Positions 54,178 to 62,879 of a stretch of DNA of 64,000 nt are shown piece by piece. The translations under genes and the position numbers were made by a program. The notes under the pieces were generated by a model, which worked only from the letters and a program-made list of their open reading frames with translations, was not told where the DNA came from and ran no database searches. Source of the DNA: Symbiobacterium terraclitae (GTDB taxonomy: Bacteria; Bacillota; Sulfobacillia; Symbiobacteriales; Symbiobacteriaceae); NCBI RefSeq assembly GCF_017874315.1, contig NZ_JAGGLG010000005.1, forward strand, positions 1 through 64,000, read 5' to 3'. Numbering within the stretch: the first letter of the stretch is position 1; each line of letters starts with the position of its first letter.

Positions 54178-55086
54178 CTACATCCTCCCTGCGGTCCTCT
54201 CACCCAGCAGGCCGGTGGGCTTGAAGACCAGGATCAAAATCAGGGCCCCGAAGGCGAAGACGTCCTTCCACTGGCCGCCCACGGCGCTGGTGCCGAAGAC
54301 CTCCAGCACCCCGAGCAGCATGCCGCCGAGCATCGCGCCGGGCAGGTTGCCGATGCCGCCCAGCACCGAGGCGGTGAACGCCTTGAGGCCCACGAGGAAG
54401 CCCATGAGGAAGTTGATCTGGCCGTAGTAGAGCCCGGCCATCACGCCGGCGGCCGCCGCCATGATGGAGCCCAGGAAGAACCCCATGGAGATCATCCGGT
54501 TGGCGTTGATGCCCATGAGCTGGGCCGCCTCCCGGTCGAAGGCCACCGCGCGCATCGCCTTGCCCCAGACGGACTTCTCCACGAAGAGGTGCAGCCCGGC
54601 CATGAGGAAGAGCGCCATGGCGAAGATCGCCAGGTGGGCGTAGCCGATGTGCACGCCGAACAGGTCGAAGCCGGCGCGGCCCAGGGTCACCGGGTAGACC
54701 CGGAAGCTCGCGCCCCAGGGCTTGAACACCATCACGGCGTTCTCGAGGAAGAGCGACATCCCCAGGGCGGTGATCAGCAGGATGATGCGGGGGGAGCCTC
54801 GCAGGGGCCGGTAGGCGATCCGCTCCACCAGCACGCCCAGGCCGCCGGTGAGCGCCATGGCGGTCAGCATGGCCGCCAGGATCCCCGTCACGCCGGTTCC
54901 CAGGAAGGTCTTGCCCAGCAGCAGGAGGGCGCTGTAGCCGAAGAAGGCGCCCAGCATGTACAGGTCGCCGTGGGCGAAGTTGATCAGCCGGATGATGCCG
55001 TAGACCATGCTGTAGCCCAGGGCGACCAGCGCGTAGAATGAGCCGATGACCAGTGCGTTGAGCAGTTGTTCCAGTACCTGTGACAT
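54178..55086 (-). CDS. livH: Branched-chain amino-acid ABC permease LivH
   Basis: 302 residues with about eight hydrophobic segments. YSMVYGIIRLINFAHGDLYM and VWGKAMRAVAFDREAAQLMG match LivH, as does SVLGGIGNLPGAMLGGMLLG. It is separated from the binding-protein gene by a hairpin, so its mRNA level is probably below that of the binding protein. Confidence 0.95.
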   Translation of the reverse strand: MSQVLEQLLNALVIGSFYALVALGYSMVYGIIRLINFAHGDLYMLGAFFGYSALLLLGKTFLGTGVTGILAAMLTAMALTGGLGVLVERIAYRPLRGSPRIILLITALGMSLFLENAVMVFKPWGASFRVYPVTLGRAGFDLFGVHIGYAHLAIFAMALFLMAGLHLFVEKSVWGKAMRAVAFDREAAQLMGINANRMISMGFFLGSIMAAAAGVMAGLYYGQINFLMGFLVGLKAFTASVLGGIGNLPGAMLGGMLLGVLEVFGTSAVGGQWKDVFAFGALILILVFKPTGLLGERTAGRM

Positions 55087-55112
55087 ATTCGCACCCTTTC
55101 ATGGGGTTGGCA

Positions 55113-55141
55113 GGGGCCCACGGCCTCGGGTCGTGGGCCCC
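55113..55141 (-). terminator. Intercistronic hairpin between binding protein and permeases
   Basis: GGGGCCCACG and CGTGGGCCCC pair perfectly around a 9-nt loop. Located between the binding-protein gene and livH in one operon, it may be a partial terminator or 3' mRNA stabiliser raising binding-protein yield. Confidence 0.65.
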
Positions 55142-55159
55142 GTCTCTGCGCCGCCCGGC

Positions 55160-56392
55160 TTACCGGGGAGCGCGCTGCACAACGGTGAACTCGCCGTCCT
55201 TGACCTCCAGCACGATGAAGTAGCCGTCCTTGCGGTTGCCGGTCTCGGTGAACGAGATGGGCCCGCTGATGCCTTCGATGTTGATGCCGCGAATCGCCTT
55301 GGCCACCGCCGCCCGGTCGGTGGTGCCGGCCTGCTTGATGGCCTCCGCGACCACGTTCGCGGCGTCATAGGCATGGACGCTGTAGGGGCCGGGCTCGCCG
55401 TACTTCTCCCGGTACCGCGGGACCCACTCGTTGGAGCCGGTGAAGTCGAAGGCGCCCGGGCTGGTGGTGATGGCCACGCCCTCGGCGTTCTCGGCGCCGG
55501 CGATCTCGACCAGGGTCGGGTCGTTGGCGCCGTCGCCCACCATGATCCGGGCGGTGATGCCCAGGCCCCGGGCCTGGTTGATGATGAGGCCGCCCTCGGC
55601 GTAGTAGCCGGTGAAGTAGATCGCGTCGGGCCCCTTGCCCTTCAGGCTGGTCAGGACGGCGCTGAAGTCCTTCTCGCCGGGAGTGATGGCCTCAAAGGCG
55701 ACCACCTCGGCCCGGCCCTGCAGGAACTCCCGGGTCAGCTCGGCCAGTTCCAGGGCGAAGGCGGAGTTGTCGTGGATGAGGGCGACCTTCTGGGCGTTCC
55801 ACTGGTTCACGATGTAGTCGGCCGCCGTGCGCGCCTGGTCCCGGTTGGTGGCGTTGATGAGGTTGATCTCCTCGTAGCCCTGCTCGGTCAGGCTCACCGC
55901 GTTGGCCGCGGGCACGACGACGCCGATGCCGGCGTTGTGGTAGATCGGCTCGGTCGGCAGGAAGGCGCCGCTGCAGTAGCCGCTGATAACCGCCACCACG
56001 TTCATGCTGACGATCTTGTTGGCCGCTGCCACCGCGGACTGCGGGTCGCAGGCGTCGTCCTGTACCTCCAGCTTCAGCTTACGGCCGAGGACGCCGCCCT
56101 GGGCGTTGATCTCGTCGAACGCCATCTGGATCGAGTTCTGCATGTCCTGGCCCATCTTGGCGCTGCCGCCGGTGATGGGCAGGACGGCGCCGATGAGGAT
56201 GTCGCCCTCGGACGCAGCGGGTGCGGAGCTGCTGCCGGACTGGGTCTGCGTGCCGCCGGACTGGCTCTGCGTCCCGCCGGACTGTCCGGAGGACTGCTGA
56301 GCGGGCGGCGCGGAGGAGCAGCCGGCGAGCACCACCAGGGACAGGGCCAGACAGAGACTCGCGAACCGACGCAGGTTCCGGGAGGTCACCAT
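55160..56392 (-). CDS. livK: Branched-chain amino-acid binding lipoprotein
   Basis: 410 residues from ATG 56392, 9 nt after AAAGGAG. The signal peptide ends at LVVLAGCSS, followed by a Ser/Gly/Gln/Thr-rich linker of about 35 residues. The mature domain starts ILIGAVLPITGGSAKMGQDM, the opening of LivK-type type I binding folds, with DDACDPQSAVAAANKIV and YDAANVVAEAIKQAG. Ligand may be Leu/Ile/Val or another amino acid; the link to a regulator akin to the proline activator leaves this open. The first gene behind a sequence that fits the sigma-54 consensus exactly. Confidence 0.94.
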   Translation of the reverse strand: MVTSRNLRRFASLCLALSLVVLAGCSSAPPAQQSSGQSGGTQSQSGGTQTQSGSSSAPAASEGDILIGAVLPITGGSAKMGQDMQNSIQMAFDEINAQGGVLGRKLKLEVQDDACDPQSAVAAANKIVSMNVVAVISGYCSGAFLPTEPIYHNAGIGVVVPAANAVSLTEQGYEEINLINATNRDQARTAADYIVNQWNAQKVALIHDNSAFALELAELTREFLQGRAEVVAFEAITPGEKDFSAVLTSLKGKGPDAIYFTGYYAEGGLIINQARGLGITARIMVGDGANDPTLVEIAGAENAEGVAITTSPGAFDFTGSNEWVPRYREKYGEPGPYSVHAYDAANVVAEAIKQAGTTDRAAVAKAIRGINIEGISGPISFTETGNRKDGYFIVLEVKDGEFTVVQRAPR

Positions 56393-56539
56393 CGCTCTCA
56401 TCTCCTTTGATCCAGCTTCTGTATCTCTGGGCGAGGCCTTCGGCCGGGGGCGCCGGGCCGCGCTTCCCCGGACCTCGGGCAAGACTGCCGGGCAGGGGCG
56501 ACATCGCCCTGCTTTGCCACGTCACAGCGATGCAATGTT

Positions 56540-56554
56540 GCAATGATCGTGCCA
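56540..56554 (-). promoter_or_regulatory. Sigma-54 promoter of the liv operon
   Basis: On the minus strand TGGCAC-N5-TTGC is an exact match to the sigma-54 consensus, with the expected 10 bp between GG and GC. The start site would be near 56528, leaving a leader of about 135 nt before the binding-protein ATG. Confidence 0.78.
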
Positions 56555-56610
56555 ACCGGAAAGAACATAGGACCAATACGGAAGTACTACAAACATCCAT
56601 CTAGACTGTG

Positions 56611-56624
56611 TTGAAAGTTGTACA
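56611..56624. promoter_or_regulatory. Upstream activator half-site (liv operon)
   Basis: TTGAAAGTTGTACA contains TTGTACA (56618-56624), which also occurs within the dyad upstream of the proline operon, and a nearby TTGAA as in that site. It is about 60-70 bp upstream of the -24 box. Confidence 0.35.
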
Positions 56625-56695
56625 CCTCATGTGCTAACATTGCCACACCTACTGACTGATACGTCCACGAACCCCCGCGCGGGAGGGTCTGACGT

Positions 56696-58486
56696 ATGGG
56701 CGCGTCGCTGCTCACCGCCTCTGCCCTGATGTCCCAGAGGTTCATGGCGCTTGAGGAGGGCACCTGGAACGGCGGGCTGCCGGCGGAGCCGGACCTGGTG
56801 GTGATCCGCACCGCCGGCGGCCGCCCCTGCGGCGCGGCCTCCTGCGCGCAGCTGGCCGACTACCTGGGCCGCCACCCCGGGGCCGGGCCGGAGTCCTTCC
56901 CCTGGCTGCCCGTCCGGGTCGTGCCGGCCTCGTTGCCGGTGGCGGCCATCATCCTGGAGCCGGGGCCGGCCTTCACCGTGGTGACCCACGCCGACGGCAC
57001 GCCGGCCGGCGTCCTCTGCTGGGCGGACGTCGCCCGGCACTACCACGAGGCGTACCGGCGGCTCGACGCGCAGTTCACGGCGACGCTGAACACCCTGGAG
57101 GAGAGCGTCTGCATGGTGGACGAGGACGGGCGGGTGATCGCCTGGAACCCGGCTGCCGAGCGGCTCTTCGGCATCAGGAGCAGCGAGATCACCGGCCGGC
57201 CGCTGGCCGACTTCTTCCCGGGGCGGGACCAGTACAGCCTGCGGGCGCTGGCCACCGGCGCCACGGCGCACCGGACGCTGCACGAGCCGCACCCCGAGAA
57301 GTGGGTGGTCGTCAATGCGGCCCCCATCCGGCTGGGAGACCGGATCATCGGCGCGCTGGCCGTGGAGCAGGACGTCACCAGCGTGGTGCGGCTCCACGAG
57401 CAGCTCGACCGCACGACCTCCGCGTACAAGGCGCTGGAGGGGGAGATCTCCCGCATCCGCGAGCGCGGCGACGCCTTCGAGCGCATCACCGGGCGGGGGC
57501 ACGCGATCCAGCGGACGGTGAACCTGGCCCGCCGGGTGGCCGCTTCCGACGCCACCGTGCTGATCCGCGGCGAGAGCGGCGTGGGCAAGGAGCTCTTCGC
57601 CCGGGCGATCCACGACGCCAGCGAGCGCCGGGACAAGCCCTTCGTGGCCATCAACTGCGGCGCCATCCCGCCCGCGCTCTTCGAGAGCGAGCTGTTCGGC
57701 TACGAGCGGGGCGCCTTCACCGGCGCAGACCAGAAGGGCAAGTCGGGGAAGCTGGAACAGGCCCAGGGCGGCACGCTCTTCCTGGACGAGGTGGCCGAGC
57801 TGCCCGCGGAGACCCAGGTGAAGCTCCTCCGGGTCCTCCAGGACCGGCGCTTCTACCGGCTGGGCAGCGACAGGCCCCGGGTGGCGGACGTGCGGATCAT
57901 CGCCGCCACCAACCGGAACCTGGAGGAGATGCTCCGCCAGGGTACCTTCCGGGAGGACCTCTACTTCCGGCTGGACGTGGTCACCCTGGAGATCCCGCCG
58001 CTGCGCGAGCGGCTGGAGGACCTGGCCGACATGGTCCACCAGTTCGCCCGGGAGTTCGCCCTCCGCCACAAGCGGCCGGTCCAGGGCATCGAGCCCGGCG
58101 TGATGGCCGCACTGATGGAGTACTCCTGGCCCGGCAACATCCGGGAGCTGCGCAACGTGATCGAGCGCCTGGTGGTGCTCAGCGACGACGGGATGATCAA
58201 GGCCGAGTACCTGCCGCCGACCATCGGGCGCGGCCGGCCACCGGAGCCGCCGGGCAGCGGAGGGGCCTGGCACGGCAGACCGCAGGAGCCGCCGGAGCAG
58301 GCCGGCGAGAGCGGAGCCTGGTCCGCCCCCGCCGCAGACCTGCCCTCGGCGGCCCGCGAGGCACAGCGCGCCGCGATCCTGGCGGCGCTGAAGGAGACGG
58401 GGCAGAACCGGTCGCTGGCCGCCAAGCGCCTGGGCATCTCCCGGAGCGCCCTGTACTACCAGATGAGAAGGCTCGGCATCTCATAA
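56696..58486 (+). CDS. Sigma-54-dependent activator of the liv operon
   Basis: 596 residues; ATG 56696 follows GGGAGGG. N-terminal 115 residues look CBS-like (DLVVIRTAGGRPCGAASCAQ, and later FTVVTHADGTPAGVLCWADV), then PAS (ESVCMVDEDGRVIAWNPAAE), AAA+ with GESGVGKELFARAIHDAS, GAFTGA, GGTLFLDEVAELP and SWPGNIRELRNVIERL. The Fis-type end reads NRSLAAKRLGISRSALYYQM. It is divergent from the liv operon and paralogous to the activator at 49182. The added CBS-like part may sense a nucleotide or amino acid. Confidence 0.93.
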   Translation: MGASLLTASALMSQRFMALEEGTWNGGLPAEPDLVVIRTAGGRPCGAASCAQLADYLGRHPGAGPESFPWLPVRVVPASLPVAAIILEPGPAFTVVTHADGTPAGVLCWADVARHYHEAYRRLDAQFTATLNTLEESVCMVDEDGRVIAWNPAAERLFGIRSSEITGRPLADFFPGRDQYSLRALATGATAHRTLHEPHPEKWVVVNAAPIRLGDRIIGALAVEQDVTSVVRLHEQLDRTTSAYKALEGEISRIRERGDAFERITGRGHAIQRTVNLARRVAASDATVLIRGESGVGKELFARAIHDASERRDKPFVAINCGAIPPALFESELFGYERGAFTGADQKGKSGKLEQAQGGTLFLDEVAELPAETQVKLLRVLQDRRFYRLGSDRPRVADVRIIAATNRNLEEMLRQGTFREDLYFRLDVVTLEIPPLRERLEDLADMVHQFAREFALRHKRPVQGIEPGVMAALMEYSWPGNIRELRNVIERLVVLSDDGMIKAEYLPPTIGRGRPPEPPGSGGAWHGRPQEPPEQAGESGAWSAPAADLPSAAREAQRAAILAALKETGQNRSLAAKRLGISRSALYYQMRRLGIS

Positions 58487-58538
58487 CGAGGGCTGGCCCG
58501 GGAGAGGCCAGGAGGGAGAAGCGAAGTAGTAGAGAAGC

Positions 58539-58571
58539 GGCGCAGGGCTCCCGCCGGGGGAGCCCTGCGCC
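58539..58571. terminator. Terminator between activator and cydB
   Basis: GGCGCAGGGCTCCC with a perfect 14-bp complement around a 5-nt loop lies between the convergent stops at 58486 and 58592, so it can serve both genes. Confidence 0.8.
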
Positions 58572-58591
58572 GTATCTGGCAGTCGACAGGA

Positions 58592-59620
58592 CTAGTAGTG
58601 CTCCACTTCGCTGCCCGTGCCCTTGCGGCCGAAGAGCTTGTAGGCCCAGACCTGGTAGAGCAGGACGAAGGGCAGGAAGACCAGTACGACGATGAACATG
58701 AACTGCAGCGTGTACTGGCTGCTGGAGGAGTTGAACGCCGTCAGGCTGTAAGCCGGGTCGAGCTTGGAGGGGAACATGTTCGGGAAGAGCCCGATCACGC
58801 CGGCGATCACCGTGAGGCCCACCGTCAGGGAGCCGGCCAGCAGCGAGAACAGGTGGTTGCCCTTCTGCAGGTAGACCCAGGTGAGCACCAGCATCACCAC
58901 GGCCAGCGCCGGCACCAGGAAGAGGACGGGAACCTTCAGGAAGTTGCCCATCAGGTTGGTGGCGAACGGGGTGTAGACCAGCCAGCCCGCGGCCACGACC
59001 AGCACCACCGGCCAGATGCGGGCGGCGAAGGTGTGGGCCTTGGCCCGGAGCCCGTCATCGGGCGCCTTGTGCGCCAGCCAGGTGGCGCCGTTCATCAGGA
59101 AGGCAACGACGAAGAGCACGCCGGTCAGCAGCCCGTACGGGTTGAGCAGGCTGAGGATCGTGCCGTGGTAGCCCTGGGCATCCAGCAGCATGCCCTGGAA
59201 GATGTTGCCGAAGGCCACGCCGAAGAGCAGGGCCACGATCAGGCTGGCCACGGACAGCACCCAGCCCCAGATGCGCTGCCAGGCCCGGTCATAGTCCATG
59301 TGGTGGTAGAACTCGATGGCCACCGCACGGAACATCAGGCCGAACAGGATGAGGAACAGGGGCACGTAGAGCGAGCTGAACATGGTCGCGTAGAGCTTGG
59401 GAAAGGCGGCAAAGGTGACGCCGCCGGCGGTGATCACCCATACCTCGTTGCCGTCCCAGATCGGCGCCAGGGCGCCGATCAGGTGGCGCTGCTCCTCGTC
59501 CTTGCGGAAGATGCCCGCCAGCATCCCCGACCCGAGGTCGAAGCCGTCGAGCCCGAAGTAAATCGCCCAGAGGAGGCCCCAGAGGGCGAACCAGATCACC
59601 TGCAGCACTTCGTGGGACAT
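58592..59620 (-). CDS. cydB: Cytochrome bd ubiquinol/menaquinol oxidase subunit II
   Basis: 342 residues, about eight membrane helices. IWFALWGLLWAIYFGLDGFD and LIGALAPIWDGNEVWVITAG are CydB signatures; the latter, with G-N-E-V-W, is highly conserved. It partners CydA in the quinol:oxygen oxidoreductase. It starts 29 bp downstream of cydA. Confidence 0.96.
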   Translation of the reverse strand: MSHEVLQVIWFALWGLLWAIYFGLDGFDLGSGMLAGIFRKDEEQRHLIGALAPIWDGNEVWVITAGGVTFAAFPKLYATMFSSLYVPLFLILFGLMFRAVAIEFYHHMDYDRAWQRIWGWVLSVASLIVALLFGVAFGNIFQGMLLDAQGYHGTILSLLNPYGLLTGVLFVVAFLMNGATWLAHKAPDDGLRAKAHTFAARIWPVVLVVAAGWLVYTPFATNLMGNFLKVPVLFLVPALAVVMLVLTWVYLQKGNHLFSLLAGSLTVGLTVIAGVIGLFPNMFPSKLDPAYSLTAFNSSSSQYTLQFMFIVVLVFLPFVLLYQVWAYKLFGRKGTGSEVEHY

Positions 59621-59649
59621 CCGTCATACCTCCTTTGCGCACCGGCCGG

Positions 59650-60987
59650 TTAGTCTGCCACGGCTGCCTGCCGCTCGTCCATGGCCTCGGGGCCGGCCTT
59701 GGCGTAGCGGACGAGGAGGTAGATGTCCAGGCCCACAAGGATGGCGTAGAAGATGACCACCAGGCCGAGGCTGATGACCACGTCAGCGAGGGCCACGGGC
59801 GAGACCGAGTCGGCGGTGGTGATCAGGCCGTAGACCGTCCAGGGCTGCCGCCCCACCTCGGCCACCATCCAGCCCAGGTTGGTGGCGATGTAGGGGATGG
59901 GGATCGACCAGAGCAGGAACTTGAGCAGCGTCGTCCGCTCCATGAGGGTGCCCTTGCGGTTGTGCCACCAGGCCAGCGCGGCGAGGACCAGCATCAGGAC
60001 GCCGAGGCCCACCATCACCCGGAACGACCAGAAGGTCAGGCCGACGGGCGGCCGCTCGTCCACGGGGAAGTCCTTCAGGCCGGGCACGTGGGCGTCGGTG
60101 CTGTTGAAGGCCATGAAGCTGGTCAGGCCCGGAATCACGCCCACCTCAACGGCGTTGCGCTCGTTGGCGGAGTCCGGGATGGCGAACAGGGGGAACCCCA
60201 CGCCCTGGCCGCCCTCCCATACGCCCTCCATGGCGGCGAACTTGGTCGGCTGCCGCAGGGCGACGTTCTGGCCGTTGAAGTGGCCGGTGATGGCGTTGCC
60301 CAGGGTGGCGATGATAGCGAAGACGGTGGCGATCCGCAGGCTGGCCTTCATCATGTCGACGTTCCGCCTGCGCAGCAGGTGGTAAGCCGCCACGGCCAGC
60401 ACGAAGAAGGCGCCGACGCTGTAGCAGGCGAAGATGGTATGGACGTAGGTGTACCAGGCGTACGGGTTGAACAGGACCTCCCAGAAGTTCACGAGCTCCG
60501 CGCGGTTGTTGCGCAGCACGTAGCCCACGGGGTTCTGCATGAAGCCGTTGGCGACGATAATCCAGACGGCGGAGAGGTGCGTGCCGATGGCGACCAGCCA
60601 GCCGGCCAGCAGGTGCATCTTCTTCGACAGCTTGTTCCAGCCGAAGATCCAGATGCCCAGCATGGTCGACTCGAGGAAGAACGCCATGAGGGCCTCAACG
60701 GCCAGCGGCGAACCGAAGATGTCGCCCATGAACTCCGAGTACCGGGACCAGTTGGTGCCGAACTGGAACTCCATGGCGACGCCGGTCACCACGCCGAGGA
60801 GGAAGTTGATGGTGAACAGCCGACCCCAGAACTTGGTCAGCGTCTTGTACTTGGGGTCGCCCGTGCGGACGTAGAGTGTCTCCATGATGGCGGTGAACAG
60901 GATCAGGCCGATGGACAGGGGCACGAAGACGAAGTGGAAACCGACCGTCAAGGCAAACTGGATCCGGCTCAGCATCGTCACGCCCAA
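59650..60987 (-). CDS. cydA: Cytochrome bd oxidase subunit I
   Basis: 445 residues, short Q-loop form usual in Firmicutes. RIQFALTVGFHFVFVPLSIG holds the haem b595 His, HTIFACYSVGAFFVLAVAAY includes a haem-facing region, and VMVGLGVLMLVLAALAWW carries the Met region of haem b558. GRQPWTVYGLITTADSVSP is the conserved segment after the Q-loop. TTG 60987 follows AAAGGATGAG; ATG 60975 would lose four residues. It reduces oxygen with high affinity at low oxygen. An FNR/CRP-type palindrome lies 55-70 bp upstream. Confidence 0.95.
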   Translation of the reverse strand: MGVTMLSRIQFALTVGFHFVFVPLSIGLILFTAIMETLYVRTGDPKYKTLTKFWGRLFTINFLLGVVTGVAMEFQFGTNWSRYSEFMGDIFGSPLAVEALMAFFLESTMLGIWIFGWNKLSKKMHLLAGWLVAIGTHLSAVWIIVANGFMQNPVGYVLRNNRAELVNFWEVLFNPYAWYTYVHTIFACYSVGAFFVLAVAAYHLLRRRNVDMMKASLRIATVFAIIATLGNAITGHFNGQNVALRQPTKFAAMEGVWEGGQGVGFPLFAIPDSANERNAVEVGVIPGLTSFMAFNSTDAHVPGLKDFPVDERPPVGLTFWSFRVMVGLGVLMLVLAALAWWHNRKGTLMERTTLLKFLLWSIPIPYIATNLGWMVAEVGRQPWTVYGLITTADSVSPVALADVVISLGLVVIFYAILVGLDIYLLVRYAKAGPEAMDERQAAVAD

Positions 60988-61041
60988 CGCTTCTCATCCT
61001 TTCCCGGCATCCTGCCGCTTGACTCAAGTTCCAACCCTGTA

Positions 61042-61057
61042 TGTGACGCGCGTCACA
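61042..61057. promoter_or_regulatory. FNR/CRP-type binding site upstream of cydAB
   Basis: TGTGACGCGCGTCACA is a perfect 16-bp palindrome matching TGTGA-N6-TCACA, the consensus used by CRP and by Bacillus Fnr. Located between divergent cydAB and the cysteine desulfurase gene, closer to cydA, it would give oxygen-responsive control if an Fnr-type protein binds. Confidence 0.7.
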
Positions 61058-61217
61058 GTTCGTAACTATCTTCAGTCTAGCAAGTGAAATAGGCACTTGG
61101 TATGAGGCAAACGAACAGTTTCACTCATACCCAGACCTGCATTGGAGACCGTAGGCGCCCCTACAGCGGGGGCCGCAGGGCGCCGCCCGCTCCCAACATG
61201 CAAGGAGGTACTCGCCC

Positions 61218-62357
61218 ATGCCGCAGCCGATCTACCTCGACTACAACGCCACCACGCCGGTGGACCCGGCGGTGGTGGCGGCCATGATGCCCTATTTCAC
61301 CGACCACTTCGGCAACCCCCACTCCGACCACGCCCTGGGCAGCGTGGCCCGGACGGCGGTGGAGGCCGCGCGCGAGCAGGTGGCCGGCCTGATCGGGGCC
61401 GGCCCGGGTGAGATCGTCTTCACCTCCTGCGCCAGCGAGTCCATCAACCTGGCGGTGAAGGGCGTGGCCCTCGCCCGGGGCCGGGGTCACATCATCACCT
61501 CGGGCATCGAGCACCCGGCCACCCTCCAGGCCTGCCGCTACCTGGAGCGGCAGTACGGCTTCGCCCTGACGGTGCTGCCCGCCGACGGCCGGGGGCGCAT
61601 CGACCCCGAGGCCGTGCGCCGGGCCCTGCGGCCCGATACCATCCTCATCTCGCTCCTGCACGCCCAGAACGAGACCGGGGTCATCCAGCCGGTGGCGGAG
61701 GTGGGGCGCATCGCCCGGGAAGCGGGGGTGCTCTTCCACGTGGACGCAGCGCAGAGCTGCGGCAAGATCCCCGTGGACGTGGCCGAGATCGGCTGCGACC
61801 TCCTCACCGTGGCCGGCCACAAGCTCTACGCCCCCAAGGGCGTCGGGGCGCTCTACGTCCGGCGCGGGGTGGCGCTCCACCCGCTGATCCACGGCGCCGA
61901 CTACGAGGAAGGGCGACGGGCGGGCACCGAGAACGTGCCCTACCTCGTCGCCCTGGGCCGGGCCTGCGAGATCGCCCAGCTCAAGCTGGCCACCGGCGAG
62001 TCCCGCCGCCTGGCGGAGCTGCGGGACCGGCTGGAGAGCCGGCTCACCGCCGCGCTTCCGGTACGGGTGACCGGCGAGGGTGCGCCGCGCCTGCCCAACA
62101 CGCTGCACCTGCGCTTCGCGGGGCTTGCGGGCAACGACCTGCTGGCGGCCGCGCCCGAGGTGGCGGCCTCCACCGGCTCGGCCTGCCACGCCGGCGTCAG
62201 CGAGCCCAGCGCGGTGCTGCTGGCGATGGGCCTCGACGCCGGCGATGCGCTGGGGGCGGTGCGGCTCAGCGTGGGCCGGTTCACGACCCCGGAGGAGGTG
62301 GACGCCGCCGCCGGCGTCCTGATTGCCGCGGCCCGGCGCCTGGCCAGCGGCGCGTAG
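61218..62357 (+). CDS. Cysteine desulfurase (NifS/IscS family)
   Basis: 379 residues. It opens PIYLDYNATTPVDPAVVAAM; the PLP-binding Lys is in LLTVAGHKLYAPKGVGALYV, and the persulfide Cys in SSTGSACHAG-like ASTGSACHAGVSEPS. HVDAAQSCGKIPVDV supplies the PLP-contacting His/Asp/Gln. It mobilises sulfur from cysteine for iron-sulfur clusters, tRNA thiolation or cofactors. The ATG follows AAGGAGG. No scaffold (IscU/NifU) or MnmA gene is adjacent, so its recipient is unclear. Confidence 0.94.
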   Translation: MPQPIYLDYNATTPVDPAVVAAMMPYFTDHFGNPHSDHALGSVARTAVEAAREQVAGLIGAGPGEIVFTSCASESINLAVKGVALARGRGHIITSGIEHPATLQACRYLERQYGFALTVLPADGRGRIDPEAVRRALRPDTILISLLHAQNETGVIQPVAEVGRIAREAGVLFHVDAAQSCGKIPVDVAEIGCDLLTVAGHKLYAPKGVGALYVRRGVALHPLIHGADYEEGRRAGTENVPYLVALGRACEIAQLKLATGESRRLAELRDRLESRLTAALPVRVTGEGAPRLPNTLHLRFAGLAGNDLLAAAPEVAASTGSACHAGVSEPSAVLLAMGLDAGDALGAVRLSVGRFTTPEEVDAAAGVLIAAARRLASGA

Positions 62358-62879
62358 ACCCGCGCCTACGGGGCGCGCAGGATGCGCACTAGGGCATGCG
62401 CGGTAATTTGGCACTAGACCTGAAATCCGAGGGTACAATAGAGAAAAGAGTATCCTCGTACCGCGAGACGCGACAGGGGATTTCGCCTCGGGTGGCGAAT
62501 AACTTGTCATCGAGCGAGGAGGTGAAGGCCGTTGCGCTGCGCACCGACCAGCCGCTGGAGTGCCCCGCTGGTGATTCCTCTCCTTGCGCCGCGCGCGAGC
62601 CTCGACCCGCGCGACTGGTGGGACGGGCCGCGCGCCGGCCTGCCCAAAATTGCAAAGCGTGCCTGCAAGATCGCCTTTGTCTCGGAATCAGATGCCTGTG
62701 CGGAGCCGGGCCTGTGGCCAGGCCGTCCGACGTGGCGTGACTGATTGCGAAGCAAAGGCGATTTTTGGCCTTTCGCCGCCCCGCTTCACGGCGCCCGGCG
62801 GGGGTTCAGCGGCGAGACTGAAGGGGCCAGGTGGGGAGAGCGGGCGCCAGAACGATCACGCGCCAGGGAGGAATGCCAC
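62358..62879 (+). other. Leader region with long-range pairing ahead of the YdcF-like gene
   Basis: About 520 bp. A -10-like GGTACAAT lies near 62435. ATCGCCTTTG (62670-62679) is complementary to CAAAGGCGAT (62753-62762), the latter followed by TTTT, so a looped terminator or attenuator is possible. A possible small gene lies inside (62532-62744). The lower GC content of parts of this stretch sets it apart from its neighbours. Confidence 0.35.
62532..62744 (+). CDS. Possible small protein of unknown function
   Basis: 70 codons from TTG 62532, preceded by GAGGAGGTGAAGGCC, a good ribosome binding site. It reads LVIPLLAPRASLDPRDWWDG and ends WPGRPTWRD. No family is recognised. The stem pairing described for this leader runs across its 3' end. 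It could equally be non-coding leader RNA. Confidence 0.3.
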   Translation: MRCAPTSRWSAPLVIPLLAPRASLDPRDWWDGPRAGLPKIAKRACKIAFVSESDACAEPGLWPGRPTWRD

